A program made the translations under genes and the position numbers. Below the pieces are notes generated by a model. That model made no database searches and had not been told where the DNA came from. It worked only from the letters and a program-made list of their open reading frames with translations. Shown here in pieces: positions 9,382 through 17,879 of a stretch of DNA of 64,000 bases. The DNA is from CAYSRC01 sp964446385 (GTDB lineage: Bacteria > Bacillota > Clostridia > Oscillospirales > Ruminococcaceae). The stretch spans positions 1-64,000 of the forward strand of contig CAYUOH010000012.1 in NCBI GenBank assembly GCA_964446385.1, in the 5' to 3' direction. The stretch's first letter is position 1. The number at the start of each line of letters is the position of its first letter.

Positions 9382-9399
9382 TTGTTAATATTTTAACAA
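9382..9399. promoter_or_regulatory. Rex operator (ROP site)
   Basis: TTGTTAATATTTTAACAA is a palindrome with 7-base arms and a 4-base centre, an exact match to the known Rex consensus TTGTTAA-N4-TTAACAA. Its edge is 17 bases before the rex GTG. The leftward promoter -10 (TAAAAT on the minus strand) probably lies inside it, so bound Rex would block polymerase. Confidence 0.93.
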
Positions 9400-9477
9400 T
9401 TTTTTGCTGCTTGGGAATTGCCTCTTTCTCAATTCGGTATTGCATTTATCGATATACCTTGTATCTATATAATAAAA

Positions 9478-9501
9478 AACGACCATCCGAAGATGGTCGT
9501 T
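9478..9501 (-). terminator. Terminator of the LysR gene
   Basis: A perfect 10-base stem (AACGACCATC and GATGGTCGTT) with a CGAA loop on the plus strand. Read leftward it is followed by an uninterrupted T-rich run (A-run 9471-9479 on the plus strand). It separates the LysR gene from the Rex operon, so rex has its own promoter. Confidence 0.85.
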
Positions 9502-9597
9502 GTGAAGACAAAGCAGATGTGGTTTATTCGTCAGAATGATGGGATACGGCTTAACTTTTATATTCGCTTCCGTGAATGTCGGATGCAATCTTCCATT

Positions 9598-10536
9598 TCA
9601 TTTATTTGTTCTTGAAAATACTTTTCTTTTTGCAAGTATCAATTCTTCAATAAAAATTTTATCAAGTTTTGATAGTTTATAATCATTTCTATGAATTAAC
9701 ACATCTTTATAGACTCGAATATTCTCTTTAATTTTTCGTTCTATCAAACCATATCGATCAAGTAAATCTTGTGGAATAGGTGACACCCACATATATGTAT
9801 CGTGATTTTTGGACAGTAATTCAAATTGACTGCCTCGCTCGAAAACGAATATGCGGCAATGTCCGTTGTTCGGTAATTCCACCTTTTTTACTTCCGCAAT
9901 AGGTAGAGAAGGGACATACGGATCAGCATGCGCGATCTCAATATAATTATTGAGATCGTCGAATGATATTTTCGAAAGAGAAGCAAGCGGGCTATCTTTA
10001 CTCATCACCGTTACATATTGAAATTCGGTAATCAGCTCCGATGCAAGGTCCTTTTCTTTCATCATGATTTTATAATAGCTATCATATTGTTCGCTGAAAC
10101 GGAGAATACCTAGTTTGTAATCTTCTTGCATAATGTTCTTTATTGCACGGGAAGCATTTGTTTCTTTATAAAATATTTCAGCTTCGGTAAGTCTGTCAAT
10201 TCTTGTAGAAAACTGTGCAAAGGCATTGGCGATATAACTTGCTCTCGGTACTGAAATTGAAAACTGTGTTTTTGCAGTGGAACCATCCTTGAAAAGAGCT
10301 TCAATATCATCAACTTGCTTAAGTGCTTTTTTTGCATAGCGTATAAACAACTCACCATCAGGCGTTAAAAACATGCCTTTTGCGCTACGCTCAAATAAAG
10401 AAACACCAAGATTTGACTCTAATTCCTTAATAGCACGGCTTAGTCCCGGCGGACCAATAAGAAGTTCATCCGCAGCTTTGTTAATGGAATTAGTTTCTGC
10501 AACAGCTAAAGCGTATTTCATGTGTAATAGGTTCAT
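9598..10536 (-). CDS. LysR-family transcriptional regulator
   Basis: 312 residues. The N-terminal winged helix (1-60) includes NSINKAADELLIGPPGLSRAIKELESNLGVSLFER in outline, the usual LysR recognition region; residues about 90-300 form the periplasmic-binding-like effector domain. The effector is unknown. It is transcribed toward the Rex operon but ends at its own strong terminator. The target may be local or elsewhere. A broken XRE regulator gene lies immediately upstream. Confidence 0.9.
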   Translation of the reverse strand: MNLLHMKYALAVAETNSINKAADELLIGPPGLSRAIKELESNLGVSLFERSAKGMFLTPDGELFIRYAKKALKQVDDIEALFKDGSTAKTQFSISVPRASYIANAFAQFSTRIDRLTEAEIFYKETNASRAIKNIMQEDYKLGILRFSEQYDSYYKIMMKEKDLASELITEFQYVTVMSKDSPLASLSKISFDDLNNYIEIAHADPYVPSLPIAEVKKVELPNNGHCRIFVFERGSQFELLSKNHDTYMWVSPIPQDLLDRYGLIERKIKENIRVYKDVLIHRNDYKLSKLDKIFIEELILAKRKVFSRTNK

Positions 10537-10569
10537 GGCTATGTCTCTCCTTCCAAAGTTTGTTACGCT

Positions 10570-10743
10570 TTATTTTCGAAAAATGAATACATCTTCGATT
10601 TCTAATCCGAAATAATCGGCAATTTTATATGCAATCGGTAAAGATGCTGTATATCGTTCCACTTCAATCTAAGTGATTGTTTGACGACCTACACCTACGG
10701 CAACCGCAAACTCTTCTTGTGATACTTTCCTTTCTTTTCGTAA
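10570..10743 (-). pseudogene. Broken XRE-family regulator gene
   Basis: The minus-strand frame reads RKERKVSQEEFAVAVGVGRQ, TI, a TAG stop (10669-10671), then IEVERYTASLPIAYKIADYF and GLEIEDVFIFRK. That is the whole helix-turn-helix and C-terminal tail of a small Cro/CI-type repressor. The in-frame stop replaces one codon just before the invariant IE, and the N-terminal start is missing (TAA upstream). It is a decayed gene, or a translational oddity if the TAG is read through. Confidence 0.8.
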
Positions 10744-10796
10744 TTATGCATTGCTCGTTTTCAACGGAAAGCCGCCTTTTCTATTGTTTTTTTATA

Positions 10797-11012
10797 TCAT
10801 AAACGCCGCTGATTAGCAACTATGTTCAACTCACGAATGAACTTGCACTTACTGATACACTTATACGCTTTGTCATCGATACGTGCCTGAGCACTCTCCA
10901 TCGGGTAAACCTCGCTATTACCAAACCAGCTCCAGGAAACTTCCCAGACATCCTGCTCCGGCAGTGTTTCTTCGTAAAATTTCAGTTCGGCTACAATTAA
11001 CTCTGCATTATT
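10797..11012 (-). pseudogene. C-terminal gene remnant, repeat copy B
   Basis: Second copy of the remnant at 224-448, same orientation. It has no start codon and begins after a TAA. It shares EETLPEQDVW, MESAQA and KAYKCISKCKFIRE with copy A, then has a different tail ending at TGA (10797-10799). The DNA similarity continues past the stop into ACGGAAAGYCGCCTTTT (10763-10780), so the repeat unit is about 230-250 bases. Confidence 0.65.
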
Positions 11013-11030
11013 TTAATATAAAAAACCATC

Positions 11031-11372
11031 TTATGAAGTAATGTAATCACTTGGTCTGTAACCGTAGTTTTTCCATTCCTCCGGATTCCTTTGTATGTTC
11101 TTGTTTACAATATTCTTCAAGATGGTTTCTAATTTTTCATAATGATAGCCTTCGATTTTTTCAGTTCTTAATGTTTCAATCAACTGAATATAGCTGCTAG
11201 GTCCCATATCACCTAAATTTCCCTGCTCTAAATTTACAATAAATTCAGGCACTTTTTCTAATGCAATCTGATAGAGAGTTTCATCAATTTTTGATTTGAG
11301 AATAACGGAATATAAAACAAGGGCAACAATATAATGTTTGAGATATTGTTGCTCTTGTTTTTTAGTTTTTAA
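11031..11372 (-). pseudogene. 5'-truncated hypothetical gene
   Basis: An open frame of 113 codons with no usable start near its beginning (a TAA at 11373-11375 precedes it). A GTG at 11252 could start a 73-residue product but has no clear ribosome-binding site and sits inside protein-like sequence. The product is charged and helical, ending in EEWKNYGYRPSDYITS. I do not recognise it. It sits among other broken genes and is probably a remnant. Confidence 0.5.
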
Positions 11373-11397
11373 TTATTATCGTTATTTATTCTTTGAA

Positions 11398-11815
11398 CTA
11401 CCTCTGCTCGATGGAAGGTGCGGATGGATTCTTTACCTCATACCATACATCATTAACAACTACGAAACCTTCACTCTCACGATAATCGTAACTGAAAGCC
11501 GTTTTACCATCCACCACAAACGTATAACCTTCATTTCCTTGAACATCTTCAGGCTGTTTACATTCTTTCAAATTCAACCCGTAAAACCATTTGATAATTG
11601 AGTGCGTGGATTTATCATTTGCATCGTAGGTTTCAGAACCTACTGTATACTCAGTTACGGATCCTTGCGAAGCATAAGTAATAACAATCTGCATTGTCGG
11701 TTCCGGAAATGAATAAACTTCTGTAGCTGAAACGGTTTTATCAGATGACTTGCCACACCCAACCAATGCCAGCACGAATATTAATGTTAATATAATTGCT
11801 AATGCTTTTTTTCAC
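11398..11815 (-). pseudogene. Lipoprotein gene with a +1 frameshift in its signal peptide
   Basis: The C-terminal 125 codons encode a lipoprotein whose hydrophobic stretch LAIILTLIFVLALVGCGKS ends in a perfect lipobox (LVGC). Reading this frame upstream gives KK-A-LAII but reaches TGA. The adjacent frame has GTG (11813-11815) with an AGGGGA site about 10 bases upstream. The two frames meet in a run of seven A (T-run 11806-11812 on the plus strand). One base fewer restores VKKALAII and a normal signal peptide. The cause could be a real mutation, a sequencing error or slippage-based phase variation. The exported domain is of unknown function. Confidence 0.7.
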
Positions 11816-11840
11816 TACAATGCTTTCCCCTATTGTATTA

Positions 11841-12197
11841 TTACATTTTAGCTTTTCTTAATTTAACTATTTCTACAACTACGCCGATAAAGACTGAGGC
11901 GACGAAAGTCAGCATCCAAATATACCACATATTGTTTGTCGACGCTCCTCTTGGATCAAGCGTGTCCTTTTGAAAGACGTATCCAATAATGAATGAAATA
12001 GGATATCCAAGTGCTGTGAAAAGCATAACGGTTTTGCTTTTAAAGGATGCAGAAATAATAATTACTAAAATACCGAAAAATAAAAGCAACAAAGGAAACT
12101 GTTTCATTCCGTGAATGTTAAATAGTGCATATCGGCATAGTAAAAAGCTCACAAGAAGAATGCCAAAGGTAATAATGGCGGTTTTAATTTGTTTCAT
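11841..12197 (-). CDS. Small integral membrane protein
   Basis: 118 residues starting at ATG 12197, which overlaps the end of the upstream lipoprotein gene by 14 bases and has GGAG 6 bases before it. A longer frame exists but its extension only mirrors the upstream gene. Four hydrophobic segments (about residues 5-22, 31-48, 55-73 and 92-110) and a basic C-terminus suggest a four-pass inner-membrane protein. Function unknown; probably translated with the upstream lipoprotein. Confidence 0.65.
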   Translation of the reverse strand: MKQIKTAIITFGILLVSFLLCRYALFNIHGMKQFPLLLLFFGILVIIISASFKSKTVMLFTALGYPISFIIGYVFQKDTLDPRGASTNNMWYIWMLTFVASVFIGVVVEIVKLRKAKM

Positions 12198-12915
12198 ATT
12201 TCTCCATGTACATGACCGTAATGTCGTCAAGATAATATTCGGTGAATCCCTCAAAACCCGAGTCAGTACCGATGATAAGATATACATGTCCCTCGGCATT
12301 CGCCTTTGCCGTGCATGCGATGCTTATTTCTTTGAATACAAAACCCTCTGCAACACCATCAGGTTTTGTCATATCACCAACCACAGCCAGATCATTTCCA
12401 CCCTGTGACTGGCTTCCTATGTCAACATTTATAATTCTTTCTACACCATCTTCTGCGGTCCCGACTATCGGGTACTCGGATGCAATACCTGTTTTAACAA
12501 ACACTGCTTCTCCGGGGGATCCTCCGATACCCATTAATCCACCTTCCACTTTGGTAGCTAACTTAAAGCTGATATCAAATGTGTATTCGGTGCTTGCGTC
12601 AAATCCTGCTAACTCTTTGACATACCCCATAAATATATCATCGCTGCGGTTGCTAGAGGCTATATACAGGCCGAAGCTTTCTTCTCCGGACACCGGTATT
12701 TCATCATACCGGAATTCCATGCCGTATTTATCAAGGCCGTCATCATCAATACTATAATCTGCAAAGATTGGCTCAAAGCCCTGTGAGTCCTCCGCAAAGT
12801 CGGCTTGGAAGACGATTTTTTTGCCTCCCGGCTCTTCTGTACTTTTGGTATCGCACCCTGCCAACAGGCTCAGAGCACAGAGGCTGATAATGATTACTGC
12901 CAATATCTTTTTCAT
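12184..12915 (-). CDS. Lipoprotein with beta-sandwich-like domain
   Basis: 243 residues. The signal peptide MKKILAVIIISLCALSLLAGC carries a lipobox (LAGC) at residues 18-21. The mature part is acidic and rich in beta-prone stretches; features such as YTFDISFKLATKV and EYYLDDITVMYM resemble carbohydrate-binding jelly-roll modules, though I cannot assign a family. It lies 86 bases downstream of the anti-sigma-like gene and may belong to the ECF sigma regulon. Confidence 0.7.
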   Translation of the reverse strand: MKKILAVIIISLCALSLLAGCDTKSTEEPGGKKIVFQADFAEDSQGFEPIFADYSIDDDGLDKYGMEFRYDEIPVSGEESFGLYIASSNRSDDIFMGYVKELAGFDASTEYTFDISFKLATKVEGGLMGIGGSPGEAVFVKTGIASEYPIVGTAEDGVERIINVDIGSQSQGGNDLAVVGDMTKPDGVAEGFVFKEISIACTAKANAEGHVYLIIGTDSGFEGFTEYYLDDITVMYMEKYETN

Positions 12916-13001
12916 ATTATTTCCTTTCTATCTCAATTACTGAAAAATTTACATCGGAGCGCACTTCACAATGTCAAAATAATTGTAGATTATAATTTAA
13001 C

Positions 13002-14420
13002 TTATTTATTGGTATTTACAGACTGAAAAATCAGAAGGGCGGTTTCGGCGTCTATCCCTTGAGACGAAAGGACAACGGAGATGTCTTCGTCATACCGGAC
13101 TCCAATGTCGATTTTACTCCCAAATGAATATGGTTCTCCATTTGAGGATTCCTTTTTTTCATATTCCGAAATGGTGTCTGTACTCAACTCTGATACGTCA
13201 ATCATAGGTCCAGCCCATCCATTTTTCTCATACTCATCCCGATGTGTGATGGTGATTACATAACTAAGGGAAGGATCTGACAATCCGGAATACTCTATCC
13301 GAATTTCTTTTGTCCCGCTATCTTTTGCTGTGTCCGGATTCAAATAGTAATAAACATCAACCAAGAAAGGCACGGAGTCTCCCACAGTGAAAGAAGGAAT
13401 ATATCCGCCGAGTTCCGGATCATTCATGCATTTAATAAGTTTTTCAGATAGTTCATTCACAGGTGGAACCGAAGTCTGGCCTGTTGTACCTGAGAGAGCA
13501 TCAACAAATGACTTAAATTCACTTTCCGGAATCTGAACGCAGAGGTCAAGAATTCCCTGAAAACGTACATATCCGTTTTCATACAGGCGAAGATGAACGT
13601 CCAGACCGTTATTCAAGAGGAAATAGACATGATAATTTTCGGTACCATAAATCGCTGACGCCGAATAGCCTTCCTTTTGAGGAACGGATTCCCATGGAAT
13701 AAATTCTGCTTTGTCAATTGCGTTAATAAATGTGCGTACGACGTTGTCTTGCCCTTCAAGCAGATACACGTTACCTTCGCTGTTATACCATGAGGCGCGG
13801 GTTTCATATTGGACTCCGATGTAGTTCTCAGATAGATTAAGTCTGTCTTCATATAGCTCTGAGCCGTATTTCATTGTGATTCCGGTATTGCAGATATAGG
13901 TGCCAATATCTCCGTTATCATATTTCATGCAAAGCATAAAAGAGGGATCAAATCCTTTCACAGCATAGAACTCTCCGCTCACACTGCCGGCATAATCCAC
14001 ATATCCTTCTTTCGGTGTCCATTCGTCTATCAGCCCTGTTGCCGTACCGAGATGTTCTCCAATGATATCCGCAGCATCGCTCGACCAATCATATTGCACA
14101 TAACATCTGCACTGATAGATAAAAAACCCGATCATATCTTCAATCACACCGTTGGATTTCGACAGAAACACTTCCCTTTTGGGAATTGTTACTCCGTTAT
14201 CCGTAACGGTAATTCCGGTGCTGTCCTCAATCTGTGTAGGTGAACTCATCAGTTTTGGTACTGCTACAGCTGCCGCAACAACAAGACACAGGCAGGCTGC
14301 CATAACCGCCCATTTCGTCCATGCGAGAGCCTTCTTTTTGATTTTCAATGATTCCTCGGCTTCGGATATCAGGTCAGTATCTACCTGAGATATATCCTGA
14401 AGTAAATCTTTTCCTCTCAT
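13002..14420 (-). CDS. Membrane-anchored probable anti-sigma factor
   Basis: 472 residues. A cytoplasmic N-terminus of about 35 residues (ending LKIKKKALAWTKW), one transmembrane segment (about 36-58, rich in A, C, L and V) and a long extracytoplasmic part of about 410 residues. The start overlaps the ECF sigma gene by 4 bases (ATGA type). This arrangement is typical of single-pass anti-sigma proteins that hold their sigma factor at the membrane until an external signal arrives. The N-terminus lacks a zinc-binding HxxxCxxC motif, so it is not a ZAS-type anti-sigma factor. The sensor domain is unrecognised. Confidence 0.65.
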   Translation of the reverse strand: MRGKDLLQDISQVDTDLISEAEESLKIKKKALAWTKWAVMAACLCLVVAAAVAVPKLMSSPTQIEDSTGITVTDNGVTIPKREVFLSKSNGVIEDMIGFFIYQCRCYVQYDWSSDAADIIGEHLGTATGLIDEWTPKEGYVDYAGSVSGEFYAVKGFDPSFMLCMKYDNGDIGTYICNTGITMKYGSELYEDRLNLSENYIGVQYETRASWYNSEGNVYLLEGQDNVVRTFINAIDKAEFIPWESVPQKEGYSASAIYGTENYHVYFLLNNGLDVHLRLYENGYVRFQGILDLCVQIPESEFKSFVDALSGTTGQTSVPPVNELSEKLIKCMNDPELGGYIPSFTVGDSVPFLVDVYYYLNPDTAKDSGTKEIRIEYSGLSDPSLSYVITITHRDEYEKNGWAGPMIDVSELSTDTISEYEKKESSNGEPYSFGSKIDIGVRYDEDISVVLSSQGIDAETALLIFQSVNTNK

Positions 14421-14977
14421 AATGAGTAACCCTCCTTAATCAAATACTCACGGAGATCATTGCGAACCCGGAAGAGCGTCGTTTTTACCTTGCTTACGCT
14501 GAATCCGAATCTTTCGGCGATGGATGATACTGACTCGAGGAAGAAATAGCGCTGCATGAATATCAGACGCTTCTCCTTCGATAAACTGCGGAGAAAAGTG
14601 CTGATGATACCGCCGAGAACATTTCCGTCGATACGGCTTTCCACGTCATCGGGTGCGGGGATGCATTGTTCCATTTCCTCAGTCAGTTCCGATATAAACG
14701 CGCTTCGCTTCAACCTATTCCGTTCAATGCATCGGTTGATTGAAATATTGCGGATTATGCGTAAAAGGAACTGTAACAGATAGGTACGCGGTTCATGGGG
14801 TGGGATACGTTTCCACGCTTCCATGTAGGTATCACTCTCGCATTCTTCGGATGTCTGCAAATCTTCGGTAATCCGGTATGCTGTTTTTCGAAGACTGCTG
14901 CCATATTTTTCAGACGTGAGTCTGATGGCATCTTCGCTTCGGTTCAGATAAAGATCAACAACTTGATTGTCTTCCAA
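14417..14977 (-). CDS. ECF-type RNA polymerase sigma factor
   Basis: 186 residues. Region 2 spans about 10-80 (YRITEDLQTSEECESDTYMEAWKRIP in outline) and region 4 about 120-180 (LPSLSKEKRLIFMQRYFF-like, then the HTH SIAERFGFSVSKVKTTLFRVRNDL). No region 3 lies between them, as expected for group 4 sigma factors. It forms a two-gene unit with the downstream membrane protein. A TGTAACC element on the minus strand at about 15047-15053 resembles ECF -35 elements and may give autoregulation; this is weak evidence. Confidence 0.88.
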   Translation of the reverse strand: MEDNQVVDLYLNRSEDAIRLTSEKYGSSLRKTAYRITEDLQTSEECESDTYMEAWKRIPPHEPRTYLLQFLLRIIRNISINRCIERNRLKRSAFISELTEEMEQCIPAPDDVESRIDGNVLGGIISTFLRSLSKEKRLIFMQRYFFLESVSSIAERFGFSVSKVKTTLFRVRNDLREYLIKEGYSL

Positions 14978-15172
14978 AAGCCCTGACCTCCTTTCGTAGT
15001 TTTATTTTGAAAGGCCTTCACAGTATATAGCAATATTTGACCTGCGTTGGTTACACAAAACGAAAATTTTTTAGTTAATTTAACCGTGAAGAAAAAAGAT
15101 AATTAAAACCTTAGTTCAAATAACATTGAGATCATTAAATACAGTATATCATGCACCTGTAATGAAAAGAAA

Positions 15173-15204
15173 AAATGCCTATGTTTTTGGATACATAGGC
15201 ATTT
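15173..15204 (-). terminator. Terminator of the greA-lysS operon
   Basis: A perfect 12-base stem (AAATGCCTATGT and ACATAGGCATTT) with an 8-base loop. Read leftward it is followed by a T-rich run (15160-15175). It lies 56 bases past the lysS stop and marks the edge between the AT-rich left region and the housekeeping block. Confidence 0.85.
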
Positions 15205-15259
15205 ACAATTCTATTTGTCGTCGGTGAATATATGAATCAAACGAACGAACTTAGGACAA

Positions 15260-17239
15260 TCAATACATTTTTGCCCCTGCCGGAATATGATCATCCAGTA
15301 TCAATAGATGGAGTTTTTCCTCTCCTTCTTCACGGTGAACAGCAGAGATCAGCATACCGCAGGACTCGATGCCCATCATGGGCCTCGGAGGCAGATTGGT
15401 GATTGCCACACAGGTCTTGCCGATCAACTCTTCAGGTTCGTAATAGGCGTGAATTCCGCTTAATATCGTCCTTTTAGCATCTGTTCCGTCATCCAAAGTG
15501 AACTTCAGGAGCTTCTTTGACTTTGGAACTGCCTCGCATTCGAGGACCTTTACCACACGGAAATCAGACTTTGAGAAGGTCTCAAAATCGACAAGATCAG
15601 TGAACAGAGGCTCAATTTCGACCTTGCTGAAATCAATTATTTCGTGCTCGGCGGGTGCTGCTTCAGGAACAGCAACGGGAGCCTCATCAACCTGCTTTTC
15701 TTTCTTAATAGGGTCCAGAGACTTCATTGTCGGGAACAGGAGTACGTCACGGATGGCAGTTGCGCCGGTAAGCAGCATGCACATGCGGTCGATGCCGAAA
15801 CCGATACCGCCCGTGGGAGGCATACCGATTTCAAGAGCTTCGAGGAAGTCCTCGTCAGTATGGTTGGCTTCTTCATCGCCCTTGGACAATAGCTCCTCCT
15901 GGGCGGCAAAGCGCTCACGCTGGTCGATAGGGTCGTTCAGTTCGGAATAGGCGTTGGCCATCTCCCATCCGTTCATGAAGAACTCGAAACGTTCAACATA
16001 ATCAGGATCGGACGGCTTGCGCTTGGTAAGAGGAGAAATCTCCACCGGATGGTCCATTAGGAATGTAGGCTGGATAAGATTAGGCTCGGCATATTCCTCG
16101 AAGAACAGATTTAGAATGTCGCCCTTCTTATGATGCTCAAGGAATTCTATGTTGTGGCTGCGGGAAGATTCACGGGCCTGCTCCAGCGTTTTAATTTCGT
16201 TGAAATCTACTCCTGAGTACTGCTTTACGGCGTCCAGCATCGTCAGACGGCGAAAAGGTTTGCCGAGATCCATGGTTACGCCGTTGTATTCAATAACTGT
16301 GGTACCCAAAACCTCCTGCGCCACAAAGCGGTACATGGTTTCGGTAAGCTCCATCATGCCGTTGTAATCGGTATAGGCCTGATAAAGCTCCATAAGAGTG
16401 AATTCGGGGTTGTGACGGGTATCAAGGCCCTCGTTGCGGAAAACACGGCCGATTTCATAAACCTTGTCAAATCCGCCGATAATAAGGCGCTTGAGATAAA
16501 GTTCGAGTGAAATGCGAAGCTTGAGATCCTCACTAAGGGCATTAAAATGGGTCGTGAAAGGACGGGCAGCCGCTCCCCCGGCGTTGGAAACCAGCATGGG
16601 GGTTTCGACCTCCATAAATCCTCTGTCCGCCAGAAATTCGCGAATAGCCGTGATTATCCTGCTACGCTTTACAAAAACCTCTTTGCTTTCAGGATTGGTA
16701 ATAAGATCCAGATATCTCTTGCGGTAGCGCGCATCTGTATCGGTAAGACCGTGATATTTTTCTGGCAGAGAACGAAGCGATTTACTTAAGAGCTTTATCT
16801 CCTCAGCATGAACGGTAATTTCGCCGCTTCCGGTACGGAAAACATAACCTTTGATACCGATAATATCTCCGATATCCCACTTCTTGAAAGCAGCGTATTC
16901 TTCATCGCCCACGTCGTCCCGGCGAACATATGCCTGAATGGTGCCGGTGCTGTCCTGAAGATTCAGGAAACTGGCTTTGCCCATTATGCGGCGGGTCATT
17001 ATACGACCTGCTATGGCTACCACGGGAGCGTCTTTCCCGTTATCGGAAAAACTGCCGGCGATATCCACGGCGTAATCGGTAACCGGATAGGTCATAACTT
17101 CAAACGGATTCTGTCCGTTATTCTTCAATTCTTTCAGCTTTTCCTTGCGGATGGCTATCAGTTCGTTTTCGTCTCTGGTCTCTTCCTGAGCAGAGTTTAC
17201 ACGGTTTTCCATTTGTTCCTCCGAAATGTGTCTATACAT
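15260..17239 (-). CDS. lysS: Lysyl-tRNA synthetase fused to a tRNA-binding domain
   Basis: 659 residues against about 500 for ordinary bacterial LysRS. N-terminal OB-fold anticodon domain (about 60-165); class II catalytic core with motif 2 RVFRNEG and motif 3 GIGFGIDRM (ending near residue 510); an Ala/Pro/Glu linker (about 520-550); then a C-terminal domain (about 555-659) containing FSKSDFRVVKVLECEAVP and GIESCGMLISA, the Trbp111/EMAP II-type OB fold usually found at the end of MetRS. The extra domain should raise general tRNA affinity. It is 63 bases downstream of greA. Confidence 0.95.
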   Translation of the reverse strand: MYRHISEEQMENRVNSAQEETRDENELIAIRKEKLKELKNNGQNPFEVMTYPVTDYAVDIAGSFSDNGKDAPVVAIAGRIMTRRIMGKASFLNLQDSTGTIQAYVRRDDVGDEEYAAFKKWDIGDIIGIKGYVFRTGSGEITVHAEEIKLLSKSLRSLPEKYHGLTDTDARYRKRYLDLITNPESKEVFVKRSRIITAIREFLADRGFMEVETPMLVSNAGGAAARPFTTHFNALSEDLKLRISLELYLKRLIIGGFDKVYEIGRVFRNEGLDTRHNPEFTLMELYQAYTDYNGMMELTETMYRFVAQEVLGTTVIEYNGVTMDLGKPFRRLTMLDAVKQYSGVDFNEIKTLEQARESSRSHNIEFLEHHKKGDILNLFFEEYAEPNLIQPTFLMDHPVEISPLTKRKPSDPDYVERFEFFMNGWEMANAYSELNDPIDQRERFAAQEELLSKGDEEANHTDEDFLEALEIGMPPTGGIGFGIDRMCMLLTGATAIRDVLLFPTMKSLDPIKKEKQVDEAPVAVPEAAPAEHEIIDFSKVEIEPLFTDLVDFETFSKSDFRVVKVLECEAVPKSKKLLKFTLDDGTDAKRTILSGIHAYYEPEELIGKTCVAITNLPPRPMMGIESCGMLISAVHREEGEEKLHLLILDDHIPAGAKMY

Positions 17240-17302
17240 AATACAGGCGACCCTCCTCAGGCACTGCCAGATCCGGGTCGCCTAAATATTTTATTATATG
17301 AA

Positions 17303-17788
17303 TCAGTTGAATTTTTGCTTGCCTATTTCCCTGACCATAAAATTAGCAATGTCACCGGAGGGAAGCACCACTGTTACAACATCGCCCAGGGTGTGGCCGA
17401 GAAGGGCGGAGCCAACGGGAGATTCGTCGCTGATTTTGTTGTTGAACGGATCTGCCTCACCGGAGCTTACAATGGAATAATCAAGCAGTTCTTTGTATTC
17501 GGTATCATAAAGTTTTACGGTGGAGCCAACGGAAATGTGGTCGACGGAAAGCTCTTCCTCGTCGATTACGCGGGCGGTTGATAAGAGCTTTTCAAGCTCT
17601 GCAATGCGGGCTTCCATTATAGCCTGAGAGTTTTTAGCCTCGTCATACTCGCTGTTTTCACTGAGGTCGCCGTGACTGCGGGCTTCCTTGATGATGTCGG
17701 CCATCTCTTTACGTTTAACTGTTTTAAGGAGATCAAGCTCCTGTTCAAGAGCGATAAGTTTTGATTTGCTGATTAAAGTTTCACCCAT
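17303..17788 (-). CDS. greA: Transcription elongation factor GreA
   Basis: 161 residues from ATG 17788, the usual GreA length; a 25-residue upstream extension is not like GreA and was left out. The N-terminal coiled coil (5-75) contains GDLSENSEYDEAK, with the acidic tip residues that reach into the RNA polymerase secondary channel to rescue backtracked complexes. The C-terminal FKBP-like domain ends in the conserved VREIGKQ. A GAAAGAGAG ribosome-binding site lies upstream. It forms the common greA-lysS pair. Confidence 0.95.
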   Translation of the reverse strand: MGETLISKSKLIALEQELDLLKTVKRKEMADIIKEARSHGDLSENSEYDEAKNSQAIMEARIAELEKLLSTARVIDEEELSVDHISVGSTVKLYDTEYKELLDYSIVSSGEADPFNNKISDESPVGSALLGHTLGDVVTVVLPSGDIANFMVREIGKQKFN

Positions 17789-17879
17789 TTTGTAAATATA
17801 CTCTCTTTCAGTTTTAATGAGACAATTACGGCGTATTCTATATAAAATATAGGTAAAAGTCAAGAGAAATTGACAGATG

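Noticed and set aside
16808..17581. 257-codon plus-strand open frame over lysS and greA
   Set aside because: It runs antisense through two certain genes and resembles no protein family.
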